Notes under the pieces: generated by a model
What the model was told of the DNA's origin: nothing
Database searches by the model: none
Seen by the model: the letters and a program-made list of their open reading frames with translations, nothing else
Shown: one piece after another, positions 47,416-58,143 of the stretch
Numbering within the stretch: the first letter of the stretch is position 1
How the letters are laid out: each line of letters starts with the position of its first letter
NCBI RefSeq assembly: GCF_965363235.1
Contig: NC_134844.1
Coordinates: 21,372,646 to 21,436,645 of the forward strand
DNA from: Mytilus galloprovincialis
Lineage: Eukaryota; Mollusca; Bivalvia; Mytilida; Mytilidae
Length of the DNA stretch: 64,000 bases
Direction: 5' to 3'
Translations under genes and position numbers: made by a program

Positions 47416-49370
47416 ATTATGTATGGAGAATTTCATAAAAGGTATCAAAAGCCCTCTCCCTTTTTCAAAAGTCCGATATGTGTTTCCTTTCTGTTTAATT
47501 CAATTATTTTCCTGTTTCTGGCCTCAGACCACAATTATTCTCCTTTGCTACAATACATCTTTTTGTAAATGTCAAATTATATTAAAAAAATTGCACCGCT
47601 TCAAACATGAAATAAATGTAACTGCTTATAAATAATAAAATATGCTTCTAGGACAATCCATCAGTGCTTTTTCTTTGAAGAGCCTTATTGACATGCAAAT
47701 GGTAGGATATGAATCTTGTATAAATGACTAAGACCGACTAAGGCTAATTTGAGGGGTGGTCGGAGGGATCCCGGAATCCCGGCTAATGACATGACATCCC
47801 AAGATGCAGAATTTAAAGAAATTCATATCCCGAAATCCTGAAATCTAAAAATATAATACCGGATGATCGGGATCCCGTTAGGACCAATCCCCAAATGCCG
47901 AGCTTAAAAACACCCAATCCCGACGTCCCGAAAAAGGTCCTGCCCCCTCTAATCTCTACCTTACTTTCATTTTTGCCAAATCCTTACTTTCACTTTCAAC
48001 AATAGATTTCCATGTCCCATTAATTGGCATTATGTTTTCTAGTCTGTGCATCCGTGCGTTCGTTCGTTCGTCCGTCTGTCCTGCTTTAGCTTAAAGTTTT
48101 TGGTCGAGGTAGTTTTTGATGAAGTTGACGTCCAATCAACTCGAAACTTAGTAAATATAGTGCCGATGTGGCATCCGTATACTATGGACACATTATTGTT
48201 TCCACATGTTTTACTTATTTTAAATGCAACTGGTATGACACCTTAATTAGTAAACACTTCAAAGAAAACAGTAGACAGAATACAGAGAGTCTCTATATAT
48301 TAAATTAGTATAATCGTAGTTTACATGTAGATAAACGCAAAAATAATGGTCCACTCTAAGGAGGTATAATAGTTGTGGTTCTTGCGATCTAAACACCATG
48401 ATATGGAGAAAGCTCTGATTGGCTTATTTATTTTTCATTTTTGTTATCTATCATACGATTGGTTGTACTTGTGCATGTTTCAAACCGGAAGTCTTATCTA
48501 TGACTAAAAGTCAGTCTGATGACGGAATCAATATCCGGACTTCTTTTTTGTCGTTTTTCTCACAAAATAATTCAATCTGAATAATCATAAGAATGGATGA
48601 CAAATGCGACTATGCATGTTACCTACAGAACACAGAGGCATGACGATTAATTTATCGTGGAAGGAAGAGAAGCGACACACAAAATGAGGTCTTCTCGTTT
48701 AATAGTATAGATATGTTTTCTGAAGTTACTGAATCATGAATTTTTAATCGAGGACTAGCTACTTCAAGTAAATGACTAAGTAATACAAATGTTCATACTA
48801 TTTGCTCTATACAATATTTGTACCTTGTCGAGTCTTGCGGGTCTGTTTTATTGTTTTATTTCTAAATGGATCAATTTATTTTACCATTATATCGTGGACT
48901 CTTATTATTTCAGAGCTAGTTCCATAACATCAGGTCAGGATGGAATATTGTGCCTTCGTATTAAATCAATACGTAACGATCCTTTCTATGATTTTGAAAT
49001 CGCCCGGATGAATAGTAAGTACATTTAGAACATAGGATTACTTATTTTAACGAAACAAATAAATTTATCACCAAAAGTCCATAGAAATTCACAAGTGTTA
49101 AAATGAAGTTATGAATAACGTATTTTTAGTTCCAAGAGCTAACTCTATATATGAAAGTTATATTGCCTTTAAAAGTAAGAAAGGATGGCCATGTGCTCAT
49201 ACGTATTCAGCTTAGATGTATTATTGTGTTGTAAAATTGTAGGTGGCAGTACAGAAATGGGAATGATTATGACAATACCACGTGGCAAACCTTTTCACAT
49301 GCACGAAGATTGTGATTGGATAGACAGTCCTGCTCGTTCGGAGTTTCTTTACACTCTTCCTAAAGCATGA
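42205..49370 (+). CDS. Gene C: secreted Cys-rich protein with two repeated modules (5' end not found)
   Basis: Six exons: 42205-42376, 44360-44460, 45799-45921, 47063-47228, 48914-49014 and 49243-49370 (TGA). They give about 263 residues in one frame. Exons 1-3 form one module (CKFNCSISPYLRDRWYLV, LRYKCAESKGNTFLLRIRDY, GYHGYLCIGFAYIAYHARAEY). Exons 4-6 form a second (GCKFPKVLRHSWSTSIKIAW, VLFRCEKRDKHIFQLRA, DGILCLRIKSIRNDPFYDFE). The phase pattern is the same (2 then 1). The C-F-P...W opening and spaced cysteines resemble invertebrate secreted proteins with DUF7042-DUF7045 domains; this is from memory. Function is unknown. The donor after exon 2 is GC rather than GT. It lies 2 kb upstream of gene D, on the same strand. 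Confidence 0.7.
42575..42865 (+). repeat. Mussel repeat with 'CAGGTGCTCCGGAAGGGTAA'
   Basis: Blocks 'GGGACGAAAGATACCAAAGG', 'ACACAACATAGAAAACTAAAG' and 'GTTGCTTATGTGATAA'. It abuts the RT-like fossil and is probably its 3' non-coding part (that fossil reads on minus). Frames in both directions here are repeat sequence. Confidence 0.6.
42870..43110 (-). mobile_element. Retroelement fossil, same RT-like family as the left edge
   Basis: Minus reading contains YSRACISYHDFLDRG, LLTRKLLNQEF, KFYGRHHELVDRYG. This is a characteristic C-terminal block of the high-copy mussel RT-like family. It is a short, partial, old copy in gene C intron 1. Confidence 0.6.
43115..44359. other. Gene C intron, remainder
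   Basis: A minus SINE-like fragment lies at 43160-43265; the rest is AT-rich with nothing recognised. Confidence 0.4.
44360..44460 (+). CDS. Gene C exon (module 1, part 2), GC donor
   Basis: 101 bp, phase 2 to 1, acceptor taatttcag. It encodes RIRDYRPGYHGYLCIGFAYI. The donor reads aaatg|gcaagt, the usual context of a GC-AG intron. The matching exon at 48914 is also 101 bp. Confidence 0.7.
45355..45720 (+). repeat. SINE-like repeat, long copy
   Basis: 'GATGTGGTATGAGTGCCCAT' to 'ACTCCTTACTTAGGACAAA', collinear with 34575-35020. It lies in the gene C intron before the exon at 45799. Confidence 0.65.
45799..45921 (+). CDS. Gene C exon (end of module 1)
   Basis: 123 bp, phase 1-1, acceptor cttttaaacag, donor a|gtaagt. 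It encodes DPSIGHSLMGPLLYRGDFG and LNDVCLGSSVPVYSYLQRT. Confidence 0.7.
46017..46399. mobile_element. Foldback MITE with about 90-bp inverted ends and 9-bp target duplication
   Basis: Left CAATCTAATTAAAAACCGAT runs inward through CTCTCATCGCTCCTGTTTC and GAGATCTAACGAAACC. The right arm is nearly its exact reverse complement. CGCTTGTAT flanks both sides (46008-46016 and 46400-46408). A 9-bp duplication with long inverted ends is typical of Mutator-like non-autonomous elements. The frame across it is not a gene. Confidence 0.85.
47063..47228 (+). CDS. Gene C exon (module 2, part 1)
   Basis: 166 bp, phase 1 to 2, acceptor ttttgcttag, donor cg|gtaagt. It encodes PGCKFPKVLRHSWSTSIK, LMNGTDVLFRCEKRD. 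Confidence 0.75.
47379..47411 (+). repeat. Poly-T run
   Basis: About 33 consecutive T in the gene C intron, possibly the tail of a minus-strand retroposon. Confidence 0.9.
47751..47950. mobile_element. MITE-like repeat, GAGGGG-type ends
   Basis: Left GAGGGGTGGTCGGAGGGATC and right AAAAGGTCCTGCCCCCTC are roughly inverted. The interior alternates 'ATCCCGA' and 'CCCGAAAT' motifs. A sister copy lies at 51735-51917. Confidence 0.55.
48030..48240 (+). repeat. Bivalve repeat with CGTTCGTTCGTC run
   Basis: 'GTGCATCCGTGCGTTCGTTC' then 'GACGTCCAATCAACTCGAAA', a layout typical of mussel repeats. The frame through it is not a gene. Confidence 0.5.
48914..49014 (+). CDS. Gene C exon (module 2, part 2)
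   Basis: 101 bp, phase 2 to 1, acceptor tattatttcag, donor a|gtaagt. It encodes ASSITSGQDGILCLRIKSIR. Confidence 0.75.
49243..49370 (+). CDS. Gene C last exon
   Basis: 128 bp from acceptor aattgtag to TGA. It encodes GGSTEMGMIMTIPRGKPFH and ends EDCDWIDSPARSEFLYTLPK plus A. No membrane helix or anchor signal is present, so the product is probably secreted. Confidence 0.75.
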
Positions 49371-49669
49371 TGATGAGAAGCGTAAACTGTTTTATTCAAA
49401 ATATATCTGTATATATTCATAAATTCACAATGATGTAGTTTTTATTATTACTGACTTATTGTTTTGATGTTATATTTTTTTAATTCTGTGTTTACTAGTG
49501 TTTGTTTATCTTGAAAATCTAATTATTTGTAAAGTTGTGTCTTTTGGCTAGCATCAACTACCAACAAGCTCTACCTTAAACAACTAAATGATGAAACAAA
49601 GAACCAGCAATTTCAAAGCATTGATATTGATATATTATATAATTTTGAGAACCGAATGTCATTTGTTTT

Positions 49670-49701
49670 AATAAATACTCTCGGAAAACAGATTTAATAA
49701 A
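49670..49701 (+). terminator. Two poly(A) signals of gene C
   Basis: AATAAA at 49670 and again at 49696, about 300 bp after the stop, in an AT-rich 3' UTR. Confidence 0.5.
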
Positions 49702-51357
49702 GCAGATTTTGATGTTTTATCTTATTGCATATTTTACAATTCATAAACTGAAATTATTCAAAATTTTGCTGGATATTTTCATTAAAAAGTAGTAAAACGC
49801 ATTATGATAACTGCCTGTATACTATTATATATAACCTGAACTTCAATAACACTATGTTGTTCATGTTTGATCCTAATGAATATCAACTATGATTCAGTCC
49901 CACCGTTTGTTTACCTGTTTGTATATAGGATGCACAATCGTACCGGGTCCTTTAAAGAATATCATACATATCACAGTCAAATCTTTTTAATAAGGGTACC
50001 AGTAAGAGGAAAATATATGACCTTTATAATCAGGAATCTCTAATACAACTAGATGAGGTATTATGCGCTGCCTTTTGATATCAATTTGCTATTTAGAATG
50101 TATATAAAGGCGAGTTGGACTGAATATCACATAATTCTGAGATTGGTGACGTCGACAATCATATGAAAGTAAACGAACAGTAAATACATTCCTCTTGCTC
50201 TTTCTTCCATTGTAACTTTAATAGCCATAACATCTAGAGCTTCCATTGGATACCTCACTCTTAAGATGGTGTTTCTTAATGAGAAGTCGTGACTGAAAGA
50301 GTGCTTCTGAAATCAACTTTTTTTGTAATGGAACATTTACTTTAGAGCTTAAGATGACACCAACATTTATTCCTTTAGATGAAAAAAAAGGGACAGGAAA
50401 ATCAATGATTCAGACAAATGCGGAGCTCAAACTTGATCCTTTCAACATTGGAGTTTTAACGTAAAATAATAGTTATGGTCAATTTTATTCTCCATATCAG
50501 CTATTCGGAGGCCTACCTTTCAAATTGTTACCAATTAAGAGTTGTTCCTTAACAAAATAAGACTTCTAGGCTTTATAAATCTAATCACAATTTAAAAGCA
50601 ATTATCTGTAATGACCAAAATTAGCTGGAAATGCATGGTTGCATATTTTTTAAATTTCAACATAAATTTGAAGGACCTCCTAATATATGTTGAAAAACAT
50701 AACTTTGATTCATTGAAATGTTTTGGTTACCATGGTTACGGCATGCAAATTTTCCTTACTCCACATTTCCTGTGAAAATATAGCTAACATACTACAAAGA
50801 TGTATTTTGATGCTTTCTCTAATAAATAAATCTCCATGACTGGTTCCATTTATCAGAGTGATACCCAAATAATTCTTAAATTTGGAGAAAGAAAATTTTA
50901 TGCAAAAAAAAATTAAGTTTGTTGTCCCATGAAACTTAGTAATATGACCTAGATTCGGTCCAGCTCACCTATTTTTGAACACAAAAAAAAAATATTTTGT
51001 CAAAATCAGAAGATTTAATTCTTTTTCCCATTTGGAAGAAAAAATATAAAACTACATATTTCAAAACAAAAATTGGTGGGGTCTATGCTTATTTAGAAAC
51101 ATTGGCCTATTGAACTCCCCCAATTTCCCTCATTTTCAACAAGAGTTATTTCCCCTTGCAGAACTCTTCAGTGTAAAAGTCAGTAAGGAGTGTGTGTCTG
51201 GCAGACACAATCTGAACACTATTTTTTAAAGTAAAACATATTATCCATACTTAATGTCTTGGAATATTTGTTAATTTTCAAAAGAGATCCTAGTTAAAAG
51301 CCATATGAGGAGATGTTGAAACAAAAGTAGAAAAACATTGATTTGTAAGTGACTGGC
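49702..51357. other. Intergenic region between genes C and D
   Basis: AT-rich with no recognised repeat family. The gene D promoter should lie near its right end; no clear core motif is seen. Confidence 0.4.
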
Positions 51358-51688
51358 ATGAGTTGTAAATTTAAAGCTAGTAAATATTCAGGTGTAGGGT
51401 GTGATGGACAAATTATTCTACTAGCATCTGTACAGTCGGACGATTCAGATCTACTGTTATCTGAAATCGGTCTGTTAAACACCTACAAAACAGAGGAGTA
51501 CACCATTTGTGGTGAACATTTCAAGTATATAAAAGAAGAAAATCGTCTTTCATGGGTCAGGAGAAAGTGCTGCATTCCATCCTCAATTTCAGCACACAAA
51601 AGTGTGGCTAAAGGAGACAGAAAAATAACAAAAGATGTCATGTATAAAATTCTTACTACAACTGGACTTGTAGTGCCTATTGGTGCAC
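51358..51688 (+). CDS. Gene D exon 1
   Basis: 331 bp, ATG to donor c|gtaagt, phase 1 out. It encodes MSCKFKASKYSGVGCDGQII, TICGEHFKYIKEENRLSWVR and RKCCIPSSISAHK, Cys-rich with possible metal-binding pairs (CGEH, RRKCC). Confidence 0.7.
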
Positions 51689-54600
51689 GTAAGTAGTTTT
51701 ATATTTATAATTTATAACATATACTTCATTTCAAGAGGGTGGTCGGAGGGGTCCTGATCCAGAAATCCCGGGCGTAAAAACATGAAATCCTGAGGTGATG
51801 AATTTAAAGAAATTTAAATCCCGACATCCTGAACTTTAAAAAGAAAGGGTCAATCCCGAAATTACAAGCTTAAAAAGACCTGATCCCGATGTCCCTAAAA
51901 AGGTCATGCCGCCCCTCTTTCAAGAACATATTAATTTATAGTTACAATTCTTTAGTTTAACAATTTCCTAATTTTTGTTAATAAGAGGCCAGGCTTTTTT
52001 TTTAAATTTTATACAAGAGGGAGGGTTGCAGTTTTTCGTCTCTTTTTTTTTTGTCCCCCTAAAATTATTTGAAGGGGAAAAAATAATTTTAGAAAAAAGG
52101 GGGATCCAGTAATGTTTTCCTTGACACGAAGAAAAAAAAGTGAAATCTAGTATCTACTAAATCAGATACACATCTAGTAATGTAGTCTTACTCTTTCAAT
52201 TTTACAGATACATTAATTGTGAATATGCTTAAAAAATAAACAAATGAAAAAATACTTTATGTTTTTGACACCTTTAAAACCTTTCATAATTTCACATGAC
52301 TGTCAAGGCTACATGTAGCTATAATGAGAGATGAGAAGTTGGATTCAAAGTTCAAAATTTTATATATTATAGTTTATCAACATGATCAAAGTATGGAAGT
52401 CTGTTTAATACTTTTGCCTCTTTTCTGTGTAAACTGTTGGCTGTTTTTGTTCATTGTAAAGAACTAGGAGAAAAAACTTCAACCTAGGGAAGGTTTTTTG
52501 TTATTTGTGAAATATTGGTGCAAGTTTACTTTTTACTATTGTACTGTAACATGTGTGATGACAATATGTTTAACAGCCGACCAACAATTTTGGATGAGAC
52601 ACAGACACCACACATACTCTAAATTCTCAAATGCACAATGTCATATATGAATGGAACAAAACAGATACTAATACAGAGGTGTATTGTAACAAAATAAATT
52701 GATAGGACCTAAGAGCTATACCAACTTATCTTAATCTTACACATTATGACTTTTTCTTATTTCCTAGTACTAAATGTATTCACAAATGATTAATATATAT
52801 ATACATAATCATGTAAACTGTATTTTTTCCCCAGCAATTTGCACAAACTGCAGAAAAGAGTTGTCAGTTAAACCAGTAGAGACTATTTGCCATGAATCTT
52901 ATGCAGTAAGTTATTTACAAAATGTATTGTTTACAAAAATTATACCAGTTGCACATTTTACTTGTTTCGGTCTCATATTTGTTGTTCATAAATTATTTTG
53001 TTATAAATTAAGTAGGCTGTCAGTTTTCTTATGTTTTCACAGTTGTCAGGATGAAACCTTTTATTTGTTCAACAATGTTCAACTACATGTACCTGTATAT
53101 GGTATGGGTGTTTTACAAATTGTAAACAGTACTATGTTTTATTACATAATTATTTAATATAATATATTCATTTTATTATATAGATTTAGTAGTTTCATTT
53201 GCAGTAATAACACACTTATTTTATGCAAAAATATTAAAAAAAGGAACATAGTTTATAAGAAGAAAGATGTTTCTCTTGTTTAAACAATTTGAATATATAG
53301 TTGTGGATATATATAAGCATACATGTTTATTTTTTTTATTAATTGTACATGTTCATCTTAGAGTCAACAATTTAAAAGTGATATTATAAAACTTATACAA
53401 TCATATGCAAATGTGAAATAGCAAAACTGTTCATTTATTTTAGGATACTAGTACATAGGTGTATTTGGGCCATTTTTCTCTAAATAATATTTTTATTTAT
53501 TTTTGTAGGAGGGTGCCACATCATGCATTGCTGAGGAAAAACGAGAACGTCACACTATTGTTGAGGTTAATATAAATTTAGCTACAAATAAGCATTTGAA
53601 TCACAGCCTGAACAGTAAATAATGCTTGTAATTGGAACTTGTGTATATATATGTACATTTAAAAAAGATGTGGTATGATTGTCAATGAGGCAACTCTTCA
53701 CAAGACAAGAAAACAAAGTTAACAACTATAGGTCACTGTATGGCCTTCAACAATGAGCAAAGACCATACTGCAATATATTTATGTAGAAATATCCACTAT
53801 ATGATATATTAAGATTGATCTTTTTCACCTACACGAAAATAGCACTGACCTAAGTTTGTTCCCACAATGCAATAAGTTTCTATTTGTTTGTTAGGATATT
53901 TAACAAATAGTCTTAAAGAAACAGAAAACCAACATAAAGGTAAATAATGACCTAACTTAAATATTAGTGAGCTTCTAACACAATTGATTAAGACATCCAT
54001 TTCTTTCATATAGACAAGTTGTCAAGTTTTCTATCACTTTTACAGGTAAATTGTTTTTCTGATGCTGATAGTGAAAGCCAGCCAATATTCAGCCAAGACT
54101 CTGAGGCTTCTGTGTGTGGCATTGGAAAACTTGAGAAGCTTAATGCTTATCTTGAAATAACAAATGTTTCTCCAATAAAAGAAAAGACAACACCATTAAG
54201 TACTTCCTGTGAGAAAACAAGAAAAAAGTGTGTATCCAAAGCATTGGAGTGCCTTACTGCTATTTGCAGCACAATATGCCCAGGTGAAGGGGAAGAATTG
54301 GAAACCATGGTTTTACAGGCAAAACAAACTCTTCTTAATGGAAAGGTAAGAATTTAAATTGCATATATGGCAGTTAAACATGATAAACTAAAATCTATAG
54401 TTAAAACAATAATGACAATTGTCCCTGAATATAGAACAAATCAATTGGAAATTAGCCTTTTTAAAAATACCTATAATTGCTTACATCTACTATGTTTGAA
54501 ATTTGGTGGATAGTTGTCTAATTGGCAATTATGCCACATGTCTTTTTTATATTTTTGAATTGTATTAATGATGTATGACCCCATTACTCTGATGATATCT

Positions 54601-57600
54601 ATATACGTCTGTACATGTACATTACAATTAAAATATTGTTTTTCTAGAACTCTTTATTATATATCTAACTGATCCTGTAATAACATAATTATTGTGTTTT
54701 GATGTGTCATAGATTTAGTGTTGATATTGCCTTTATTGACCTAGACTCAGTCTCAGTCAGTGTTGGTTCTTTATGTGGAATCTCACCATATATGTATGTA
54801 CATATATATAATATTGACTCACGTTTCTAAAAATTTTCTATTGTTACTATTATAGATTACAACATTAGATCAAACTAGCTTTATACTGAAGGAAGTGTAT
54901 TTACAAGCTGAGTCTTGGACTTTACAGAGGCAAATACTGTCTATTATTTGCAAGGACAGAACTTTTGGAGAGATTAAGGAAGTAAGATCATTTAATTATA
55001 GAAATAATAAAAAAATGATACTAGCTGCTTTGTGTAAAATATTATCCTGATTTAGAGTAATTTCTTGCAATTTGCTTGGCTGATATTGTCCTAATAAATT
55101 TCAGTACAATTTTTAATTAAGTCAATTGGAATTATCTCCCTTATACTATTGACCTAATAAAATTTAAAAAAAAATTAATTGCTTTATAGTCCTTATATTT
55201 TAAATTTTTCACGGTTTTAGATAAAATATTAAAAAGGACCATTTAAGTGTATTTTCAGGAATTTGAAGAGTATCACCAGAATGCCAATCAATAACTTTGT
55301 GGAAAGGCATGTGATATAAGTCGAAGCATGTGATAAACTTTTCATATCAGCTCGCTAAGCGCCAATTTGAAAAATACGGATTTTACGTGAATTAAATGAT
55401 AACAATCATACAGTAAAAACCATATGTTATTTAGTCTAAGTATAGGATAAATATATATATATGTATAGGCATCTATTACTACAGTTATGTGTATGCCATA
55501 AAAGACTATTTATATTCTCAAATATTTAGAGGGTTATTGTTCATGATTAATTTCCAAAAATAATTCATTTTATGGGTTTAATAATAGTCAAAGAATAGAT
55601 CTTTATTTAGAATTTTGGGGGATTTTTGCCAATAAAAAAAATGCAGTTATCAGATCCTAATTCAGATGTTATATTATTGACAGGAAATAATTTACTTTCT
55701 AGACTTACAGACAGTTATATTAAAACATAAATTTCCTGGCAAAATATTAAAAATATTTTACTTTATCACTTTTTTTCAGTTATTACCAAATGTGTCAGCC
55801 TGGAAGTTCAATAAAGCCAAGCACCATACAAACGATGGTGGATGTGGTATGCCAGTTGCACTTGACAAAAAATGTAGGAACAGGGTAGACAATGAAAAAC
55901 TTGAACATTTTATTGACTACATACTGTCATCTAACATTATAAAGGATTTGCCTTATGGGACAAAGACCATGAAACTTTCTTCAGGAGAGGTTGTTGAAGT
56001 CCCAAACCTGATAAGAAGCCTAGCACCATCTTCACTGATAACACAGTACACACAATACTGTGAAGCAGAAGATATCAAACCATTAGGTATAATAGAATAT
56101 TAGAGTTTGCATATTTTTTCTTTGAAATGTTTTAATTTTGCTAATCAGAGATATAACGACACATAATAAAAATTAAGTTGAACCTCTATATAATAACTAC
56201 ATTAATATTAATTTTATCTTCCTCCAACTCAAAATTGGATCTTTACGATTCACAATTTATACTTCCTTTTACAGGATCCTCAACATTATACAAGATTTTA
56301 AATGATTGTTCTGCATCTGTACGAAAATGTATAGAGGGATTAGACTACTATGTGGCTGAGGGGGGAAGATCTTTCCTAGACCTGGAAAACATTATAGAAA
56401 AATTAGAGATCACTGATGAGAGAAAGAAAGAGATGATTTCATGTCTTCTTAGTGGTAAAAGCTATCTAAAGTCAGACTTTAAGGTAATATATATAGAGTA
56501 TGCACATATAAACCAGAATATTTAGATCTATATTCACTTTGAGTCTGATGGATTGAGAGTATGGAAAGCGTACAAAATAGAAAAAGGTAAAGGGTTCTGT
56601 GAATTACATAAAGATACTTTCTCATATACCAGTATAAATAAAAAGATATGGTATCAGTGTCAATGAGACAACTACAAAAAATGTATCCATCTAAGCCGCA
56701 ATGTATAAAAAGTTAACAATTATAGACCTGTCAAGGTATATCATGCTTTATCAGTAATGTTTTAAGAAGTATTTATAATTCAACCCAATAATTTGATCAC
56801 TTTAACCTTGAAACAACTCAAGCTTTTGTGGCCATATATTGTCCATCCATCTGTCCCTCACTAAGCCATTACCAGTCATAAAAGTAATAACTGTAAGCAT
56901 ATATAGTGTGTCCAATATTTTCTGTATGAATGACTTGATGACTTTGCTAAGTGTTTCATTTACATTTATGTTATCATTTAGCTCCTATTTGTAGAAAACA
57001 TATTTGTTTCATTTATTTTAGGACAACTTATTCCTTGGAAATCACTTGGGTCTCCACCAAAGCCAGCTGAACTTCTCATAAAATTGAACTGGACAAATGA
57101 GGAAACTGTCAGCAGATCTTTGAGTACTGAAGGTAAGGAACCCTAAATTATAATGTTGCATTCAGCTGGCAGTATGTTATAATTAAGAAAATATTAAATC
57201 AGATAGGGAAAATATTTCCTACTGGATGAAATAAGCATTGCACTAATGTTGTGATTATTATACTGAATGTCAGTGGCTAAATTTTAAATAGATCTAAAAT
57301 GAAACCTCAGTGCATTTACCAACTTTATTAAGTTTGTAACATGACCCTAGAACTAAGACATAGAGGAAAGATACAGATGACTTGTTAATGTGATTCATAA
57401 AAGCAGACAAAGTTGCCTAAAAACAACTTTGAGTGGGCCTTCAAAATGTTCAATACTTTGACAACCTAAAGAAAAAGACAGATACAAGCACACAGGAACA
57501 CATAAAGACATGCACATATATACACAAATATGAAAACTAAAGCTTTGACACTATTAACATAAAGCGATAATGCTCCTGGACAGGAAGGTAATTTCTGCTC

Positions 57601-57976
57601 AGCCTGTGATAACACTCATTTTAATAAATCGCCTAATTAATTGTAGGCTTGAGTAATGTATTTGACAGTTTTATCCTTTTTTTTTAAAGATTAAGATCTA
57701 CACCCTAAACCAAAGAGAAGGAAAATTTCGTATGATTGTCCTAAAGATGGCTGCATCAAATCATTTAGCTCTAATGAGACATTGGATAACCACCTTCTGC
57801 TGGGAGATTGTAACTATGTACAAGTCATTTCTGTTCATGACAAGGCTAAAATTATGTATGGCACAAAAGTAAACAGCCTTTTCATTAATACCCAGTCAGT
57901 GTCAATACCATCAGACTCAGTTGTAGGAGAAAGTGGGCTGCGTCAGGGATGGGCTCTGAAAACCAAGAAAAAAAGA
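51358..57976 (+). CDS. Gene D: multicopy cnidarian/mollusc family protein, central domain missing (3' end not found)
   Basis: Ten exons: 51358-51688, 52835-52905, 53509-53565, 54046-54345, 54856-54981, 55780-56086, 56275-56483, 56526-56586, 57022-57132 and 57696-57976. All phases agree, giving 618 codons. The start is the first ATG after an in-frame TAA. Motifs: ICTNCRKEL zinc-knuckle-like pair; MKLSSGEVVEVPNLIRSLAP; CIEGLDYYVAEGGRSFLDLE; LRVWKAYKIEKGQLIPWKSL; CPKDGCIKSFSSNETLDNHL (C2H-type finger); GLRQGWALK. From memory these blocks occur in this order in large uncharacterised proteins present in many copies in corals, anemones and bivalves. That family has about 300 residues between the SDFK and VWKAY blocks, absent here. 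Function is unknown. It may continue past 57976, may be a domain-deleted paralogue, or may be a pseudogene. Confidence 0.65.
51735..51917. mobile_element. MITE-like repeat, GAGGGT-type ends, possible TTTCAA duplication
   Basis: Sister of 47751-47950. Left GAGGGTGGTCGGAGGGGTCC, right AAAAGGTCATGCCGCCCCTC; TTTCAA on both sides. It lies in gene D intron 1. Confidence 0.6.
51918..52834. other. Gene D intron 1, remainder
   Basis: AT-rich with T and A runs near 52000-52140. No further feature is recognised. Confidence 0.4.
52835..52905 (+). CDS. Gene D exon 2
   Basis: 71 bp, acceptor ttttccccag, donor gca|gtaagt, phase 1 to 0. It encodes ICTNCRKELSVKPVETICHE, a C..C...C pattern. Confidence 0.65.
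53509..53565 (+). CDS. Gene D exon 3
   Basis: 57 bp, phase 0-0, acceptor atttttgtag, donor gag|gttaat. It encodes EGATSCIAEEKRERHTIVE. It is the shortest and least certain of the early exons. Confidence 0.5.
53660..53775 (+). repeat. SINE-like repeat copy in gene D intron 3
   Basis: 'AAGATGTGGTATGATTGTCA' and 'GGCCTTCAACAATGAGCAAA'. Truncated copy of the 34575 family. Confidence 0.6.
54046..54345 (+). CDS. Gene D exon 4
   Basis: 300 bp, phase 0-0, acceptor cacttttacag, donor aag|gtaaga. It encodes an acidic Ser-rich start (SDADSESQPIFSQDSEAS), then KCVSKALECLTAICSTICPG and GEELETMVLQAKQTLLNGK. Confidence 0.72.
54856..54981 (+). CDS. Gene D exon 5
   Basis: 126 bp, phase 0-0. It encodes FILKEVYLQAESWTLQRQIL and SIICKDRTFGEIKE. 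The W..QRQILS block matches the family's W..KQQILSL, from memory. Confidence 0.7.
54982..55779. other. Gene D intron 5
   Basis: About 800 bp of AT-rich DNA; nothing recognised. Confidence 0.4.
55780..56086 (+). CDS. Gene D exon 6
   Basis: 307 bp, phase 0 to 1. It encodes AWKFNKAKHHTNDGGCGMPV, LEHFIDYILSSNIIKDLPYG and TKTMKLSSGEVVEVPNLIRS, a block that I recall as highly conserved in the family. Confidence 0.78.
56275..56483 (+). CDS. Gene D exon 7
   Basis: 209 bp, phase 1 to 0. It encodes STLYKILNDCSASVRKCIEG, LDYYVAEGGRSFLDLENIIE and SGKSYLKSDFK. The donor aag|gtaata opens an interval of only 42 bp before the next supported exon. Confidence 0.75.
56526..56586 (+). CDS. Gene D exon 8, short remnant exon
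   Basis: 61 bp, phase 0 to 1, acceptor aatatttag, donor g|gtaaag. It encodes IYIHFESDGLRVWKAYKIEK and joins in frame to GQLIPWKSL. Family members have a much longer exon run before this block. Confidence 0.6.
56636..56740 (+). repeat. SINE-like repeat copy in gene D intron 8
   Basis: 'AGATATGGTATCAGTGTCAA' then 'TATAGACCTGTCAAGGTAT'. Diverged copy. Confidence 0.5.
57022..57132 (+). CDS. Gene D exon 9
   Basis: 111 bp, phase 1-1, acceptor atttattttag, donor g|gtaagg. It encodes QLIPWKSLGSPPKPAELLIK and LNWTNEETVSRSLSTE. Confidence 0.68.
57696..57976 (+). CDS. Gene D exon 10, C2H-type zinc finger
   Basis: 281 bp, phase 1 to 0, acceptor agattaag (the upstream aaag site would bring in TAA). It encodes LHPKPKRRKISYDCPKDGCI, KSFSSNETLDNHLLLGDC and ESGLRQGWALKTKKKR. 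The donor aga|gtaatt is assumed because family members continue after this block. Read through instead, it stops at 58018. Confidence 0.65.
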
Positions 57977-58143
57977 GTAATTTTTCCAATTTTTTTTTCT
58001 TGCAGTAATGTTATATGATGAGATGAATCATTTGACAAAGTATGACTGAATTCTAAGATCATTCATTTCCAAGCTCCTATTTAAATAGTATGGTCCTTAC
58101 AGAGAATTGGTATTAATAAATCACTTCACCACCAAAGATTTTT

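Noticed and set aside
57690-57695. Earlier acceptor (aaag) for gene D exon 10
   Set aside because: In the required phase it brings in TAA at once; the acceptor 6 bp further (attaag) keeps the frame.
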